A DNA stretch of 27,591 bases from a virus. The stretch covers positions 1 to 27,591 of IMG/VR virus record IMGVR_UViG_3300020452_000722; one strand, 5' to 3'. Shown here piece by piece: positions 6,750 to 13,273 of this stretch. The stretch's first letter is position 1; each line of letters starts with the position of its first letter. The position numbers were made by a program, and so were the translations under genes. The notes beneath the pieces were generated by a model, which was not told the origin of the DNA, searched no databases, and saw only the letters and a program-made list of their open reading frames with translations.

Positions 6750-7126
6750 TTAATAAGGCGACGGTCTTGTTAGAGTAGTGCAAGGAAATGTGTCTGACCA
6801 AGAGGCATAACTTGATTGCTTAGGCGTGGTAGCCAGGTTCAAAGTCTAGCGACTGAGAATCACATCGCTCTCCCGAGCGGAAGTAAGTTCCAGGAGTCAA
6901 TGAGAATGGTATCTCGGTCGACCTGGTTGGAGGTGAAACCCAAGCCCTCCCTACTCATTATAACGTGTCGTGCGATTGGGCACAGACAGACCATACTGAT
7001 AAGAACATATGTGAGAGACAAGAAATACACATAAGTACAAAACAAACCCGATAAGAAGACGGGAAACGATATACAAGAAAAGGGTAGCTACTTAATAAGC
7101 TCGTTAGGGACCACGGTTAGTCCCTA
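6750..7126 (+). ncRNA. Structured non-coding RNA of unknown class (about 375 nt)
   Basis: Between the promoter at 6716 and the hsp20 leader there is no credible gene but many helices. CCAGGT 6833-6838 pairs with 6921-6926; GACTGAGA 6851-6858 with TCTCGGTC 6912-6919 (8 bp, one G-U); CGCTC 6866-6870 with 6875-6879; GGAGG 6929-6933 with 6946-6950; TGTC-GTGC 6966-6973 with 6980-6988 (one bulged A); TATGTG 7008-7013 with 7028-7033; CCCG 7047-7050 with 7060-7063; TAGGGAC 7105-7111 with 7120-7126. The first two nest around the third. I searched by eye for RNase P, 6S, SRP, group I intron and tmRNA signatures and found none. It could be a free RNA, or the long leader of hsp20; the separate late promoter at 7128 favours a free RNA ending near 7126. 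Confidence 0.7.
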
Positions 7127-7127
7127 G

Positions 7128-7134
7128 ATAAATA
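7128..7134 (+). promoter_or_regulatory. T4-type late promoter of hsp20
   Basis: ATAAATA just after the last hairpin of the structured RNA. The expected start near 7140 gives a leader of about 57 bases with a GTAGA...TCTAC hairpin (7140-7162) before the hsp20 ribosome binding site. Confidence 0.5.
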
Positions 7135-7196
7135 AAAGTGTAGATGCCAAATATGGGTCTACTTACATTAATCTTGCTTAATAAAGGAGATAGCAA

Positions 7197-7634
7197 ATGA
7201 ATAGATTAACAACCCTCGACATCAATAAATTAACCCCCTATGCAGTAGGATTCGACAGAGTTTTCGATAACATGTTTAACTACATCGAACATCAAACATC
7301 CAGCACAGGCGGATATCCTCCCTACAACATTGTTAGAAACGGTGAAAAGTTTCAAATTGAAATAGCACTAGCAGGTGTTAAGAAAGAAGATCTGACAATT
7401 ACTGTAGCAGAAGGTGTGCTTACTATTGAACACGACACCAAAGACGGTGACGTAGAAAGTAACTCATTTGAATGGCTACACAAAGGTATTGCTCAGAGAA
7501 AGTTCAAAAGAAACTTTACACTAAGTGATGACATTATTGTACAAGGTTCACGAATGGAAAACGGAATGCTCTATATTGAACTAGAGCGAATCGTTCCAGA
7601 GGAAAAGAAACCAAAAACAATCGCTATCAAATAA
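7197..7634 (+). CDS. hsp20: Small heat shock protein Hsp20 (alpha-crystallin family)
   Basis: 145 residues, the usual length for IbpA-type small heat shock proteins. The alpha-crystallin domain covers about 42-135, with Y-P-P-Y-N-I-V, then I-E-I-A-L-A-G-V-K-K-E-D-L and G-M-L-Y-I-E-L-E-R, and the C-terminal I-x-I anchor is present as I-A-I near the end. Such proteins hold unfolding proteins as an ATP-independent chaperone; T4-like cyanophages carry related genes. A strong AGGAG precedes the ATG. A G/C-rich hairpin follows the stop, and ClpS is next. Confidence 0.92.
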   Translation: MNRLTTLDINKLTPYAVGFDRVFDNMFNYIEHQTSSTGGYPPYNIVRNGEKFQIEIALAGVKKEDLTITVAEGVLTIEHDTKDGDVESNSFEWLHKGIAQRKFKRNFTLSDDIIVQGSRMENGMLYIELERIVPEEKKPKTIAIK

Positions 7635-7642
7635 AATAAAGT

Positions 7643-7660
7643 GGGGGGAGAAATCCCCCC
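7643..7660 (+). terminator. GC-rich hairpin with GAAA loop after hsp20
   Basis: GGGGGGA (7643-7649) and TCCCCCC (7654-7660) form a perfect 7-bp stem closed by GAAA. No T run follows, so it may stabilise the 3' end of the hsp20 mRNA or pause polymerase rather than fully terminate. The next late promoter starts 11 bases later. Confidence 0.6.
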
Positions 7661-7670
7661 TCATATCTGG

Positions 7671-7677
7671 GTAAATA
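7671..7677 (+). promoter_or_regulatory. Late promoter, leaderless spacing (clpS)
   Basis: GTAAATA ending exactly 5 bases before the ATG at 7683, with no ribosome binding site between. It is a weaker match to the T4 late box, but its spacing is the same as at 2486, 9091, 18006 and 18342. Confidence 0.5.
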
Positions 7678-7682
7678 CTAGT

Positions 7683-7982
7683 ATGGATACAGAAGTCGAA
7701 ATAAAACAAACTGATAAGTTAGATATTTCAAAACCAAAGAAATATAGTGTTATCCTTTACAATGACGATAGCACTCCAATGGAATTTGTTATCGAATTAT
7801 TAATTAATGTTTTTTCTCATACAGAAGAAAGAGCAAAAGAAATTACATTGACTGTACACAATGACGGCAAAGGTGTTGCTGGTGTATATTATTATGAAAT
7901 AGCTGAACAAAAGATAGCAGAAAGCATAACAATAAGTCGCGGAGCAGGATTTTCGTTGACTTTGGATCTAGAAGAACTATAA
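7683..7982 (+). CDS. clpS: ClpS adaptor protein
   Basis: 99 residues. The N-degron pocket is intact: Y-N-D-D at 26-29, T-P-M-E-F with Met33, and T-V-H-N-D-G-K-G with His59 (equivalents of E. coli Asn34, Asp35, Met40 and His66). G-V-A-G-V-Y-Y-Y-E-I-A-E-Q-K also matches the family. ClpS brings proteins with destabilising N-terminal residues to ClpA and in E. coli reduces ClpAP degradation of ssrA-tagged proteins. I start at ATG 7683; the open frame from 7641 runs through the hairpin. A late-promoter box ends 5 bases upstream and there is no Shine-Dalgarno sequence. Confidence 0.9.
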   Translation: MDTEVEIKQTDKLDISKPKKYSVILYNDDSTPMEFVIELLINVFSHTEERAKEITLTVHNDGKGVAGVYYYEIAEQKIAESITISRGAGFSLTLDLEEL

Positions 7983-8000
7983 TAGTATAGAGGTTCCCAA

Positions 8001-9092
8001 ATGAGAATAGAGACTGAAATTAAGTTAGACTACAGTGATGTCTTGATTAGACCCAAGCGAAGCACACTAGGTAGTCGTAAAGAAGTGCGTATGGAACGCC
8101 GATTCACTTACAGACATGGAAATGATTATCAAGGTATTCCTTTAATTGCTAGCAACATGGATGGCGTTGGCACATTTGAAATGGCTGATAGATTAGGTGA
8201 ACTTAACATTTTTACTTGTTTAGTTAAAACTTATAGTGTAGGTGAACTAGTAGGTTATTTTGATGAACAAGAAGTACCTAGCTGGCGTAAAGATTATGTT
8301 GCTCTAAGTATTGGAATTAAAGATGAAGATGAGCAAAAATTTAGAGATGTATATGAACAAGTAGGCGACAACCTTAAGTATGTTTGTATAGATGTTGCAA
8401 ATGGTTATAGTCAACGTTTTATTGAATTTGTAAAAGAATTTAGAAACAAATATCCAAAACTAGTAATTATTGCAGGAAATGTAGTTACTGCGGATCAAAC
8501 ACAGGAGTTAATATTAAATGGAGCAGATATCGTCAAAGTCGGAATCGGACCAGGGAGTGTTTGCACGACTAGGATTCAAACTGGGGTGGGCTATCCACAG
8601 TTGTCAGCTGTCATTGAATGTGCTGATGCGGCGCATGGCCTCGCCGGACATATTATTGCTGATGGCGGCTGTACTTGTCCCGGTGATGTTGCAAAGGCCT
8701 TTGCAGGAGGTGCTGACTTTGTTATGTTGGGTGGTATGCTTGCTGGGCATGATGAAGGTGGCGGGGAAGTAATTACCAAAACATACCACACACAAGAAGT
8801 TGATGTGACACAAGAAAAAAAATTTGTACAGTTTTACGGAATGAGTAGTACAACTGCAAATGATAAACATTTTGATGGATTAAAAGACTATAGAGCCAGT
8901 GAAGGCAGAACTGTATTAGTTCCATATAGAGGTCCAGTTATTACAACACTCCAGGACATTCTAGGTGGAATTAGAAGCACACTAACATATGTAGGTGCTG
9001 ATAAGTTAAAGCAACTTAGTAAGTGTACAACTTTTATAAGAGCTAATAACCAGTTCAACAAAACTTATGAAACTACGACTATTGGTAACTGA
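8001..9092 (+). CDS. guaC: GMP reductase
   Basis: 363 residues forming one (beta/alpha)8 IMPDH/GMPR domain without CBS inserts. Motifs: [12 protein letters not shown] (51-62), [11 protein letters not shown] (181-191) with catalytic Cys188 and Thr190, then S-D-G-G-like [15 protein letters not shown] and F-Y-G-M-S-S. These fit GMP reductase rather than IMP dehydrogenase. It turns GMP into IMP with NADPH, feeding guanine back to the adenine branch. The segment from about 8540 to 8770 is somewhat richer in G/C than the rest of the gene. GAGG precedes the ATG. It sits between ClpS and a candidate nuclease. Confidence 0.9.
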   Translation: MRIETEIKLDYSDVLIRPKRSTLGSRKEVRMERRFTYRHGNDYQGIPLIASNMDGVGTFEMADRLGELNIFTCLVKTYSVGELVGYFDEQEVPSWRKDYVALSIGIKDEDEQKFRDVYEQVGDNLKYVCIDVANGYSQRFIEFVKEFRNKYPKLVIIAGNVVTADQTQELILNGADIVKVGIGPGSVCTTRIQTGVGYPQLSAVIECADAAHGLAGHIIADGGCTCPGDVAKAFAGGADFVMLGGMLAGHDEGGGEVITKTYHTQEVDVTQEKKFVQFYGMSSTTANDKHFDGLKDYRASEGRTVLVPYRGPVITTLQDILGGIRSTLTYVGADKLKQLSKCTTFIRANNQFNKTYETTTIGN

Positions 9093-9098
9093 TAAATA
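9091..9098 (+). promoter_or_regulatory. T4-type late promoter, leaderless spacing
   Basis: GATAAATA ending exactly 5 bases before the ATG at 9104. There is no ribosome binding site. It overlaps the stop codon of guaC. Confidence 0.65.
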
Positions 9099-9103
9099 CT
9101 TTT

Positions 9104-10156
9104 ATGAAAGCAATACATTTTTTAAAAGAGTATCAAGATCCGGCACAAGCCAAACAAGAGATTATATCTGCGGTCGGCAGTTTAGATCCTAATGACGAAG
9201 AACAACTAAAACTGATTGATAGAGTATATAGTCTTGTTAATAAAACTGGTGTGGTTGACAGATTTTTACCTATAGTACAAAGTAAGTTAGCTGGCGAGTA
9301 TAAAGACGAAGCATTAAAAGTAATTACAGCCAAAATTGTTGCTAGTGACAGACTTAACCTTGCACAAAAAAGTGAGTTTTTAGATTTATTTCAAGCTAAT
9401 AAATGTATTAATGCTGATACATTTACAAAAGATGGACATTACAGTATAAGTGAAATATTCAATGGACCTCTAGTAGAACAAATGTTTTTAGAGTTTATTG
9501 ACTTTGGTGCAGGACAAGCTCGTGCTGGTAAAGGTGAACATGCACTTGCAATACTAAGTCAAGACATTACACAAAAAGGCACTGGTGATATTGATGTTAA
9601 TGGTGTTCCTGTGGAACTTAAAGTTTCCAGCAGTACTAAATCTACCGGTAGTGGTAGAATGGGCGAAGGTGGTATAAGCAAAGATAGAGGCTTAGCCGCA
9701 CTTGCTAAATTTGAAGAACTAAATGAACCAGTACAAGCATATTTCTCTGGTGGTAAAAAAACCATGAATGTAGAATTGTTTACTAGCATGTGTAACGAAA
9801 TAGAATTCCAACCAGGTAGAAGAGAAGCACTTGGAAAAGAAGTATTCAATATGTTCTTCCAAACATATGGTGATATGATTGTAAACGTATTCAAACAACC
9901 TAATGCAAATCCTGCGGCAGTTTTAGATGCATACATTGAAGCAAACTTTGAATGGTATAAAGCAAATCCAGACATGGGTGGTGCATGGAATAACATTAGC
10001 AGTTTAGCACTAAGTACTGCAAGTATGGTAACTTGCTCATCGGGTAAAAGTGTTGTGCAAATGATGAGAGGCGGACAGATTGGTAAGAACACACCAATGG
10101 TTATAGTTTCTCAAGCCCCGGACGCATTTTTCCAAATAAACCCAGCTCGTAAATAA
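9104..10156 (+). CDS. Candidate PD-(D/E)XK nuclease-like protein
   Basis: 350 residues. The N-terminal half is helical. Around 143-175 lies a pattern typical of PD-(D/E)XK folds: G-K-G-E-H-A-L (Glu145), G-T-G-D-I-D-V (Asp162) and V-E-L-K (Glu171, Lys173). A Gly/Ser-rich loop (T-G-S-G-R-M-G-E-G-G) follows. In T4-like marine phages related proteins are usually unassigned or listed with structural genes; the late promoter fits a role in packaging or the virion. The nuclease call rests only on the motif. No other domain recognised. Confidence 0.65.
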   Translation: MKAIHFLKEYQDPAQAKQEIISAVGSLDPNDEEQLKLIDRVYSLVNKTGVVDRFLPIVQSKLAGEYKDEALKVITAKIVASDRLNLAQKSEFLDLFQANKCINADTFTKDGHYSISEIFNGPLVEQMFLEFIDFGAGQARAGKGEHALAILSQDITQKGTGDIDVNGVPVELKVSSSTKSTGSGRMGEGGISKDRGLAALAKFEELNEPVQAYFSGGKKTMNVELFTSMCNEIEFQPGRREALGKEVFNMFFQTYGDMIVNVFKQPNANPAAVLDAYIEANFEWYKANPDMGGAWNNISSLALSTASMVTCSSGKSVVQMMRGGQIGKNTPMVIVSQAPDAFFQINPARK

Positions 10157-10162
10157 GGTGTG

Positions 10163-10168
10163 TAAATA
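10163..10168 (+). promoter_or_regulatory. Candidate late promoter of the 10363 operon
   Basis: TAAATA in GTGTAAATATT, 4 bases after the TAA at 10156. If used, it starts a leader of about 190 bases that is full of hairpins. Confidence 0.4.
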
Positions 10169-10169
10169 T

Positions 10170-10362
10170 TACGCACTCGCTATGCACTAAAAGCATAGCT
10201 TAGGACAGTATTCCTGTACTAAATATCAGTGAACAGTTCTGTTCACATTAGAGCGACCTCAGCTCAGAAAAAATGAGTGGCACTTGGGAAAGACTAAGTG
10301 ACGCCGGAAATAGACCGGGGTATTGCTTCCCTCAAGCATCCAAACAACAAAGGAGACAAGCG
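10170..10362 (+). promoter_or_regulatory. Structured 5' leader, possible cis-regulatory RNA
   Basis: This stretch carries a chain of hairpins. GCTATGC 10179-10185 pairs with 10193-10199; TTAG/ACAG (10200-10208) with CTGT/CTAA (10214-10222), with one G-A mismatch; GTGAACA 10229-10235 with 10240-10246. CTCA then pairs with TGAG across an A run (about 10262-10277). A final compound helix CTT-GGGAA/TTCCC-tc-AAG (about 10291-10337) encloses CCGG...CCGG. The ribosome binding site AGGAG follows at 10351. An open frame from 10273 covers part of it, but the start at 10363 is better. It could be a riboswitch-like leader or a separate small RNA; I do not recognise the class. Confidence 0.5.
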
Positions 10363-10524
10363 ATGGCTAGATTAGTCAATGTACTTGTGAGCATGTTTGG
10401 TCCACGCAATAGTGCCCAAAACGACATACTCACATTTGTAAAAACAGAATATAGAAACGAATGGCAAACAAAATATAATCAGTTATTAGACGAATACAAT
10501 AGAACAGGAGCATGGAAACTATGA
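10363..10524 (+). CDS. Hypothetical 53-aa protein
   Basis: ATG 10363 follows AGGAG at 10351-10355. The open frame continues upstream to 10273, but that part runs through the structured leader. The protein has a hydrophobic N-terminal helix (A-R-L-V-N-V-L-V-S-M-F) and a Trp/Tyr/Asn-rich second half. No family recognised. Its TGA overlaps the next ATG, so it starts a run of five overlapping genes. Confidence 0.6.
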   Translation: MARLVNVLVSMFGPRNSAQNDILTFVKTEYRNEWQTKYNQLLDEYNRTGAWKL

Positions 10525-10676
10525 AATGGTTTAAAAAATTATTTACATTTGGTTGGGAATATCAAAGTCCTCAAGAGAAATACCTAAGTCAAGCAACAGA
10601 TTTAGTAGACTTAGAAAGAAGACAAAAACAACTATTACATGGTAACGTAAACCCAAACCTTAAAGGTTGGATATAA
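10521..10676 (+). CDS. DUF3563-like small protein (51 aa)
   Basis: It overlaps its upstream neighbour (ATGA) and its downstream neighbour (TAATG). The segment Q-E-K-Y-L-S-Q-A-T-D-L-V-D-L-E-R-R-Q-K-Q-L matches the core of DUF3563, a family of proteins of about 50 residues common in proteobacteria, with the usual Y-L-x-Q-A-x-D-x-x-D-L-E-R-R pattern. The N-terminus is basic and hydrophobic (M-K-W-F-K-K-L-F). The family has no known function that I can cite. Confidence 0.7.
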   Translation: MKWFKKLFTFGWEYQSPQEKYLSQATDLVDLERRQKQLLHGNVNPNLKGWI

Positions 10677-10801
10677 TGAACTGTATAATGGATTGGTTTG
10701 AAGCAATAGGTAAAGCAAGAGCCGCTTCAGTACTTACATCAATGGGTATGCACAAAGAAGCAAAAGCTCTAATGACAGGAAAACCACTAAGTGAACTATA
10801 A
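10676..10801 (+). CDS. Hypothetical 41-aa helical protein
   Basis: The ATG overlaps the preceding TAA and the end overlaps the next GTG-start gene by 11 bases. The protein is one or two amphipathic helices (W-F-E-A-I-G-K-A-R-A-A-S-V-L, then H-K-E-A-K-A-L-M). No family recognised. The tight nesting is the main support that it is real. Confidence 0.5.
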   Translation: MNCIMDWFEAIGKARAASVLTSMGMHKEAKALMTGKPLSEL

Positions 10802-11204
10802 GAGTATAGTTTCTACGATTCCTGAATTCTGTATGAGCCATTGGCTACTGAGAATACCTCTAGCCATTGTGTTCATACAACAGGGTTTAAGTAAGTTTCC
10901 AGTATCTGTAGAAGATGCTGAATCATTCAACCTTCCATACTTGGTATGGTGGGTTGTTAGCTATGGAGAACTAGGCGCAGGTGTTGGTTTGCTTGTGGGT
11001 GGTTTATTAGCCAGTTGGGCATGGGCACGTGAACATGGCGATATGCTAACACGTTTTTGTGGTATTACAATTTGTAGTATTATGACAGGTGTTATATGGG
11101 TAGGAGAACCTGAAAGTTTAATGGATGTAATACTGTATGATAATCTACATGTACTGTTATGGGTAGGTGGATTATTTTTTGCACTAAGAGGTAATAGAAC
11201 ATGA
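10791..11204 (+). CDS. DoxX-like integral membrane protein
   Basis: 137 residues with four predicted membrane segments (about 18-32, 45-72, 86-104 and 115-133). The opening W-L-L-R-I-P-L-A-I-V-F-I-Q-Q-G-L-S-K-F resembles the first helix of DoxX/DoxD-type proteins, and the length fits. I use GTG 10791, which has AGGA upstream and overlaps its neighbour; an internal ATG at 10833 would still keep all four segments. DoxX proteins are loosely linked with redox balance at the membrane; the role in a phage is unknown. Confidence 0.65.
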   Translation: MNYKSIVSTIPEFCMSHWLLRIPLAIVFIQQGLSKFPVSVEDAESFNLPYLVWWVVSYGELGAGVGLLVGGLLASWAWAREHGDMLTRFCGITICSIMTGVIWVGEPESLMDVILYDNLHVLLWVGGLFFALRGNRT

Positions 11205-11422
11205 CTCCAAGAGAATCTGCACAACAAGAAGCAGAAGTAACCTACAAATTGTTTTTAAAATTTTGCAAATATGTCAGTTACTTGATAATTGCAGGACTAT
11301 TAGTTGTAGCAAGTTGTAACTTTGGAGTTGACGGTACAGGTGGTGGATATGATCCTGATAATGCTAAAGAATATCAACAACGCATGATTGAGATGGGCGA
11401 AAAATTCAAAAATAAACACTAG
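11201..11422 (+). CDS. Small single-span membrane protein (73 aa)
   Basis: The ATG overlaps the preceding TGA. A soluble N-terminus (about 1-22) is followed by one hydrophobic helix (about 25-42, ending V-A-S-C-N-F-G) and a polar, Gly/Asp-rich tail. The topology is a single-pass protein with its tail on the far side of the membrane. No family recognised. It is the last gene of the forward run and converges with the minus-strand island. Confidence 0.6.
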   Translation: MTPRESAQQEAEVTYKLFLKFCKYVSYLIIAGLLVVASCNFGVDGTGGGYDPDNAKEYQQRMIEMGEKFKNKH

Positions 11423-11785
11423 TTACTGTTGAAACATCCATATTGTTTCAGGTACTGGTTTAAGTTCTGTGCCGTATGCAATAATGCAGTACGTTGAATA
11501 AGGCGCTTTATGATATTCTAAAATTGAATAAGTTCCGGTATTAGCATTGCCATAAAAAGCAAAAGGTAGTTTTGCTGGAACTTGATGTAGACCATCTTTC
11601 TCATCTGGATCTCTTACTTTAGCAAATTCTTGCCCTGTAAAAAGTAGTACTTCTTCTTTTTCTTCTAGTATAGAAAACACTTCTTCTTCAGGTCCACACA
11701 TTACAGGCTTTTCGTTCCATTCACCTGCGTTTACTGGATGACAACTTGCCATAATTATTGTTAAAAATGTTAGTAGTATTCTCAT
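11423..11785 (-). CDS. Secreted or lipoprotein-like small protein
   Basis: 120 residues. The N-terminus is a signal peptide: M-R, a hydrophobic stretch L-L-T-F-L-T-I-I, then M-A-S-C-H-P-V-N-A-G. It may be cut by signal peptidase I after V-N-A, or lipidated at Cys15 if M-A-S-C serves as a weak lipobox. The mature part is acidic with no motif I know. Its start overlaps the end of the lipase (ATGA), so the two are coupled. The product probably lies in the periplasm or envelope. Confidence 0.65.
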   Translation of the reverse strand: MRILLTFLTIIMASCHPVNAGEWNEKPVMCGPEEEVFSILEEKEEVLLFTGQEFAKVRDPDEKDGLHQVPAKLPFAFYGNANTGTYSILEYHKAPYSTYCIIAYGTELKPVPETIWMFQQ

Positions 11786-12558
11786 AATATAATCATTCCA
11801 TCTGTTTGACTTTTGATACGTTTTATGTAATTAGGCATGCCATGGTCATAAATGCTATCAAACCATTCACGTTTTTTAAAAGCAAATCTGTATCCTCTGA
11901 ATCTGTCTTTGATACGTTGCCATGCACTGGCATTTCTAATTTTTCCATATGTATTAATATAATGTAATTCACCTGCGTGTTTGTACCACATTATCGCAAA
12001 TGGTACTCTTGGAACTATATCATTATTGTTTACAAATCTATGTAATGTAAACTTACTGTTAAACTCTTTGACCCAGCCGGGTGTACCAACTCTAGGTGAT
12101 CCGTAGTTGTAGCAAACTGTACCTTCTGGTAATCTACTACAAGCAATAGTACTCATAGCACCACCTAAACTGTGTCCACAAGTATAGGCTTGTTTAAACT
12201 TTCTTTTTGATAACCAAGTTTCTATTTGTTCCCAGATATCATCTACTTCACGTTTGAATCCTTTGTGTACTCTTCCACAACCTAGTTCATTGCGTACATG
12301 TAGTGCATTGAGGTCTGCTTTGATATCATTCCATTTGTTAGGTTCCGTACCCCTGAACGCTAACACAATGTAATCTTTTTTTGCCATACCATATGCTTGA
12401 GCACCATCAACATTAAAATATTTGATATTCTTATAACCCATAGCAGAGGCAGTTTTTTTAAATTGTTTTTCTTCTTGGTATGCTAGATTACTAAGTTCAG
12501 CAAAGTGTTCTGCTGTTCTATAACTAAACTTTTGTAGGTCATAGATTATGGCGACCAT
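11782..12558 (-). CDS. Class 3 lipase (alpha/beta hydrolase)
   Basis: 258 residues. Strand-turn F-R-G-T-E (68-72, oxyanion region), nucleophile elbow G-H-S-L-G-G with Ser130, acid Asp180 in N-N-D-I-V-P-R-V-P and His239 in Y-D-H-G-M make a full triad of the Lipase_3 family (triacylglycerol or phospholipid hydrolases). No signal peptide is visible. GAGGAG precedes the ATG. It overlaps the MscS-like gene upstream and the secreted protein downstream. A role in membrane breakdown at lysis or in lipid turnover is inference; the substrate is unknown. Confidence 0.88.
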   Translation of the reverse strand: MVAIIYDLQKFSYRTAEHFAELSNLAYQEEKQFKKTASAMGYKNIKYFNVDGAQAYGMAKKDYIVLAFRGTEPNKWNDIKADLNALHVRNELGCGRVHKGFKREVDDIWEQIETWLSKRKFKQAYTCGHSLGGAMSTIACSRLPEGTVCYNYGSPRVGTPGWVKEFNSKFTLHRFVNNNDIVPRVPFAIMWYKHAGELHYINTYGKIRNASAWQRIKDRFRGYRFAFKKREWFDSIYDHGMPNYIKRIKSQTDGMIIL

Positions 12559-12994
12559 TTTTTATCTCCTCAATAGCATTTTTATTTGCACCGATTTGAG
12601 TGTCCTGAGTTCTATCAATCATTGCTTGTAGTTTCTCTGCTTTTTCAGCTTCGGTATCTAAGTGGAGATCCTTGTTAATAACTTTCTCTAATTTTAAAGT
12701 TGGAATTCGTTCGTTAGGAACATATCGCCAAGTATAGCCTTTGTCACTGTAAACACCAAACACAGTTTCACTAAGTCCTATTTTTACAATTAATGCATCT
12801 GAGCCGTCGAGTATTACATTATCGCCTTCATTGAAACTTTTGTTCATTTTAAATTTAAGACCTTTTGCGATTCCTGTTGCAAAGTCTTTGAACCATAGTG
12901 TAACAACTAGTAAAACTAATGCACTAATAAAAGGCATCAGCAGGTTGGTAATCTCTAAACCTACACCTGAGGCACTCATTATTTCTGCGTCCAT
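12539..12994 (-). CDS. Membrane protein with MscS-like beta domain
   Basis: About 151 residues from the second ATG, which has GGAG at good spacing; the first ATG (13006) is probably untranslated or marginal. One membrane segment (about 19-37, L-M-P-F-I-S-A-L-V-L-L-V-V-T-L-W-F) is followed by a domain resembling the MscS beta domain: F-N-E-G-D-N-V-I-L-D-G, then I-V-K-I-G-L-S-E-T-V-F-G-V-Y-S-D-K-G-Y and W-R-Y-V-P-N-E-R-I-P. A charged helical tail follows. Full MscS channels have at least three membrane helices, so this shortened form may lack a pore. It heads the minus-strand operon with the lipase. Confidence 0.65.
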   Translation of the reverse strand: MDAEIMSASGVGLEITNLLMPFISALVLLVVTLWFKDFATGIAKGLKFKMNKSFNEGDNVILDGSDALIVKIGLSETVFGVYSDKGYTWRYVPNERIPTLKLEKVINKDLHLDTEAEKAEKLQAMIDRTQDTQIGANKNAIEEIKNGRHNL

Positions 12995-13009
12995 ATCTTT
13001 CTCCATAAC

Positions 13010-13016
13010 TATTTAT
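13010..13016 (-). promoter_or_regulatory. T4-type late promoter, minus strand
   Basis: On the minus strand ATAAATA is followed by GTT and the MscS-like gene; the expected +1 gives a short leader with GGAG before the second ATG. Its last base overlaps the -35 box of the divergent forward promoter (13016-13021). Confidence 0.6.
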
Positions 13017-13056
13017 TGACAATGCGGTTAAATATGTGTATAATGTTTTATAAATA
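13016..13056 (+). promoter_or_regulatory. Stacked early (sigma70-type) and late promoters
   Basis: TTGACA 13016-13021, a 17-base spacer and TATAAT 13039-13044, followed by a perfect T4 late box TATAAATA at 13049-13056. A further TAAATA lies inside the spacer (13029-13034). The arrangement would allow expression of the 13073 operon both early and late. Confidence 0.75.
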
Positions 13057-13072
13057 TAGATTGGATTAACGT

Positions 13073-13273
13073 ATGACAAATCATAGTGTAGAAGATTATT
13101 ATAAGAAAATAAATGTACTTCACGACAAAGCCATTGAGTTGCACAGAGAAAGATTTAAGACAAGCGGATCATATGACAAAACTAGATGTAAATTTATAAT
13201 AGATGATATAAAATATTTGGCAAGACTGATATCTGAGACAGATATAGATATGGATAAAGATTTTGGAAAGTAA
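13073..13273 (+). CDS. Hypothetical helical protein (66 aa)
   Basis: A soluble, charged, fully helical protein (Y-Y-K-K-I-N-V-L-H-D-K-A-I-E-L-H, then C-K-F-I-I-D-D-I-K-Y-L-A-R-L-I). No family recognised. It is the first gene behind the stacked promoters and overlaps the YqgE gene by 11 bases. Confidence 0.6.
   Translation: MTNHSVEDYYKKINVLHDKAIELHRERFKTSGSYDKTRCKFIIDDIKYLARLISETDIDMDKDFGK

Noticed and set aside
6816-7034. Open frames on both strands inside the structured RNA (6816-7034 plus, 6860-7045 minus)
   Set aside because: No ribosome binding site, odd composition, and the region is filled with nested helices; better explained as non-coding RNA.
6750-7126. RNase P RNA or group I intron
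   Set aside because: I could not find the conserved RNase P core (GAGGAAAGTCC-type, ACAGAA) or a group I core, and no split gene flanks the region.
9559-10092. Long minus-strand open frame of 177 codons opposite the 9104 gene
   Set aside because: It is the shadow of a well-supported forward gene with a late promoter; its product is Ser/Leu/Pro-rich without motif or start signal.
10273-10362. Upstream extension of the 53-aa gene
   Set aside because: It runs through the compound helix of the leader, while AGGAG at 10351 fits ATG 10363.
11430-11450. TGAAACA/TGTTTCA hairpin as a terminator between convergent genes
   Set aside because: It lies inside the end of the minus-strand coding region and has no T run on either side.
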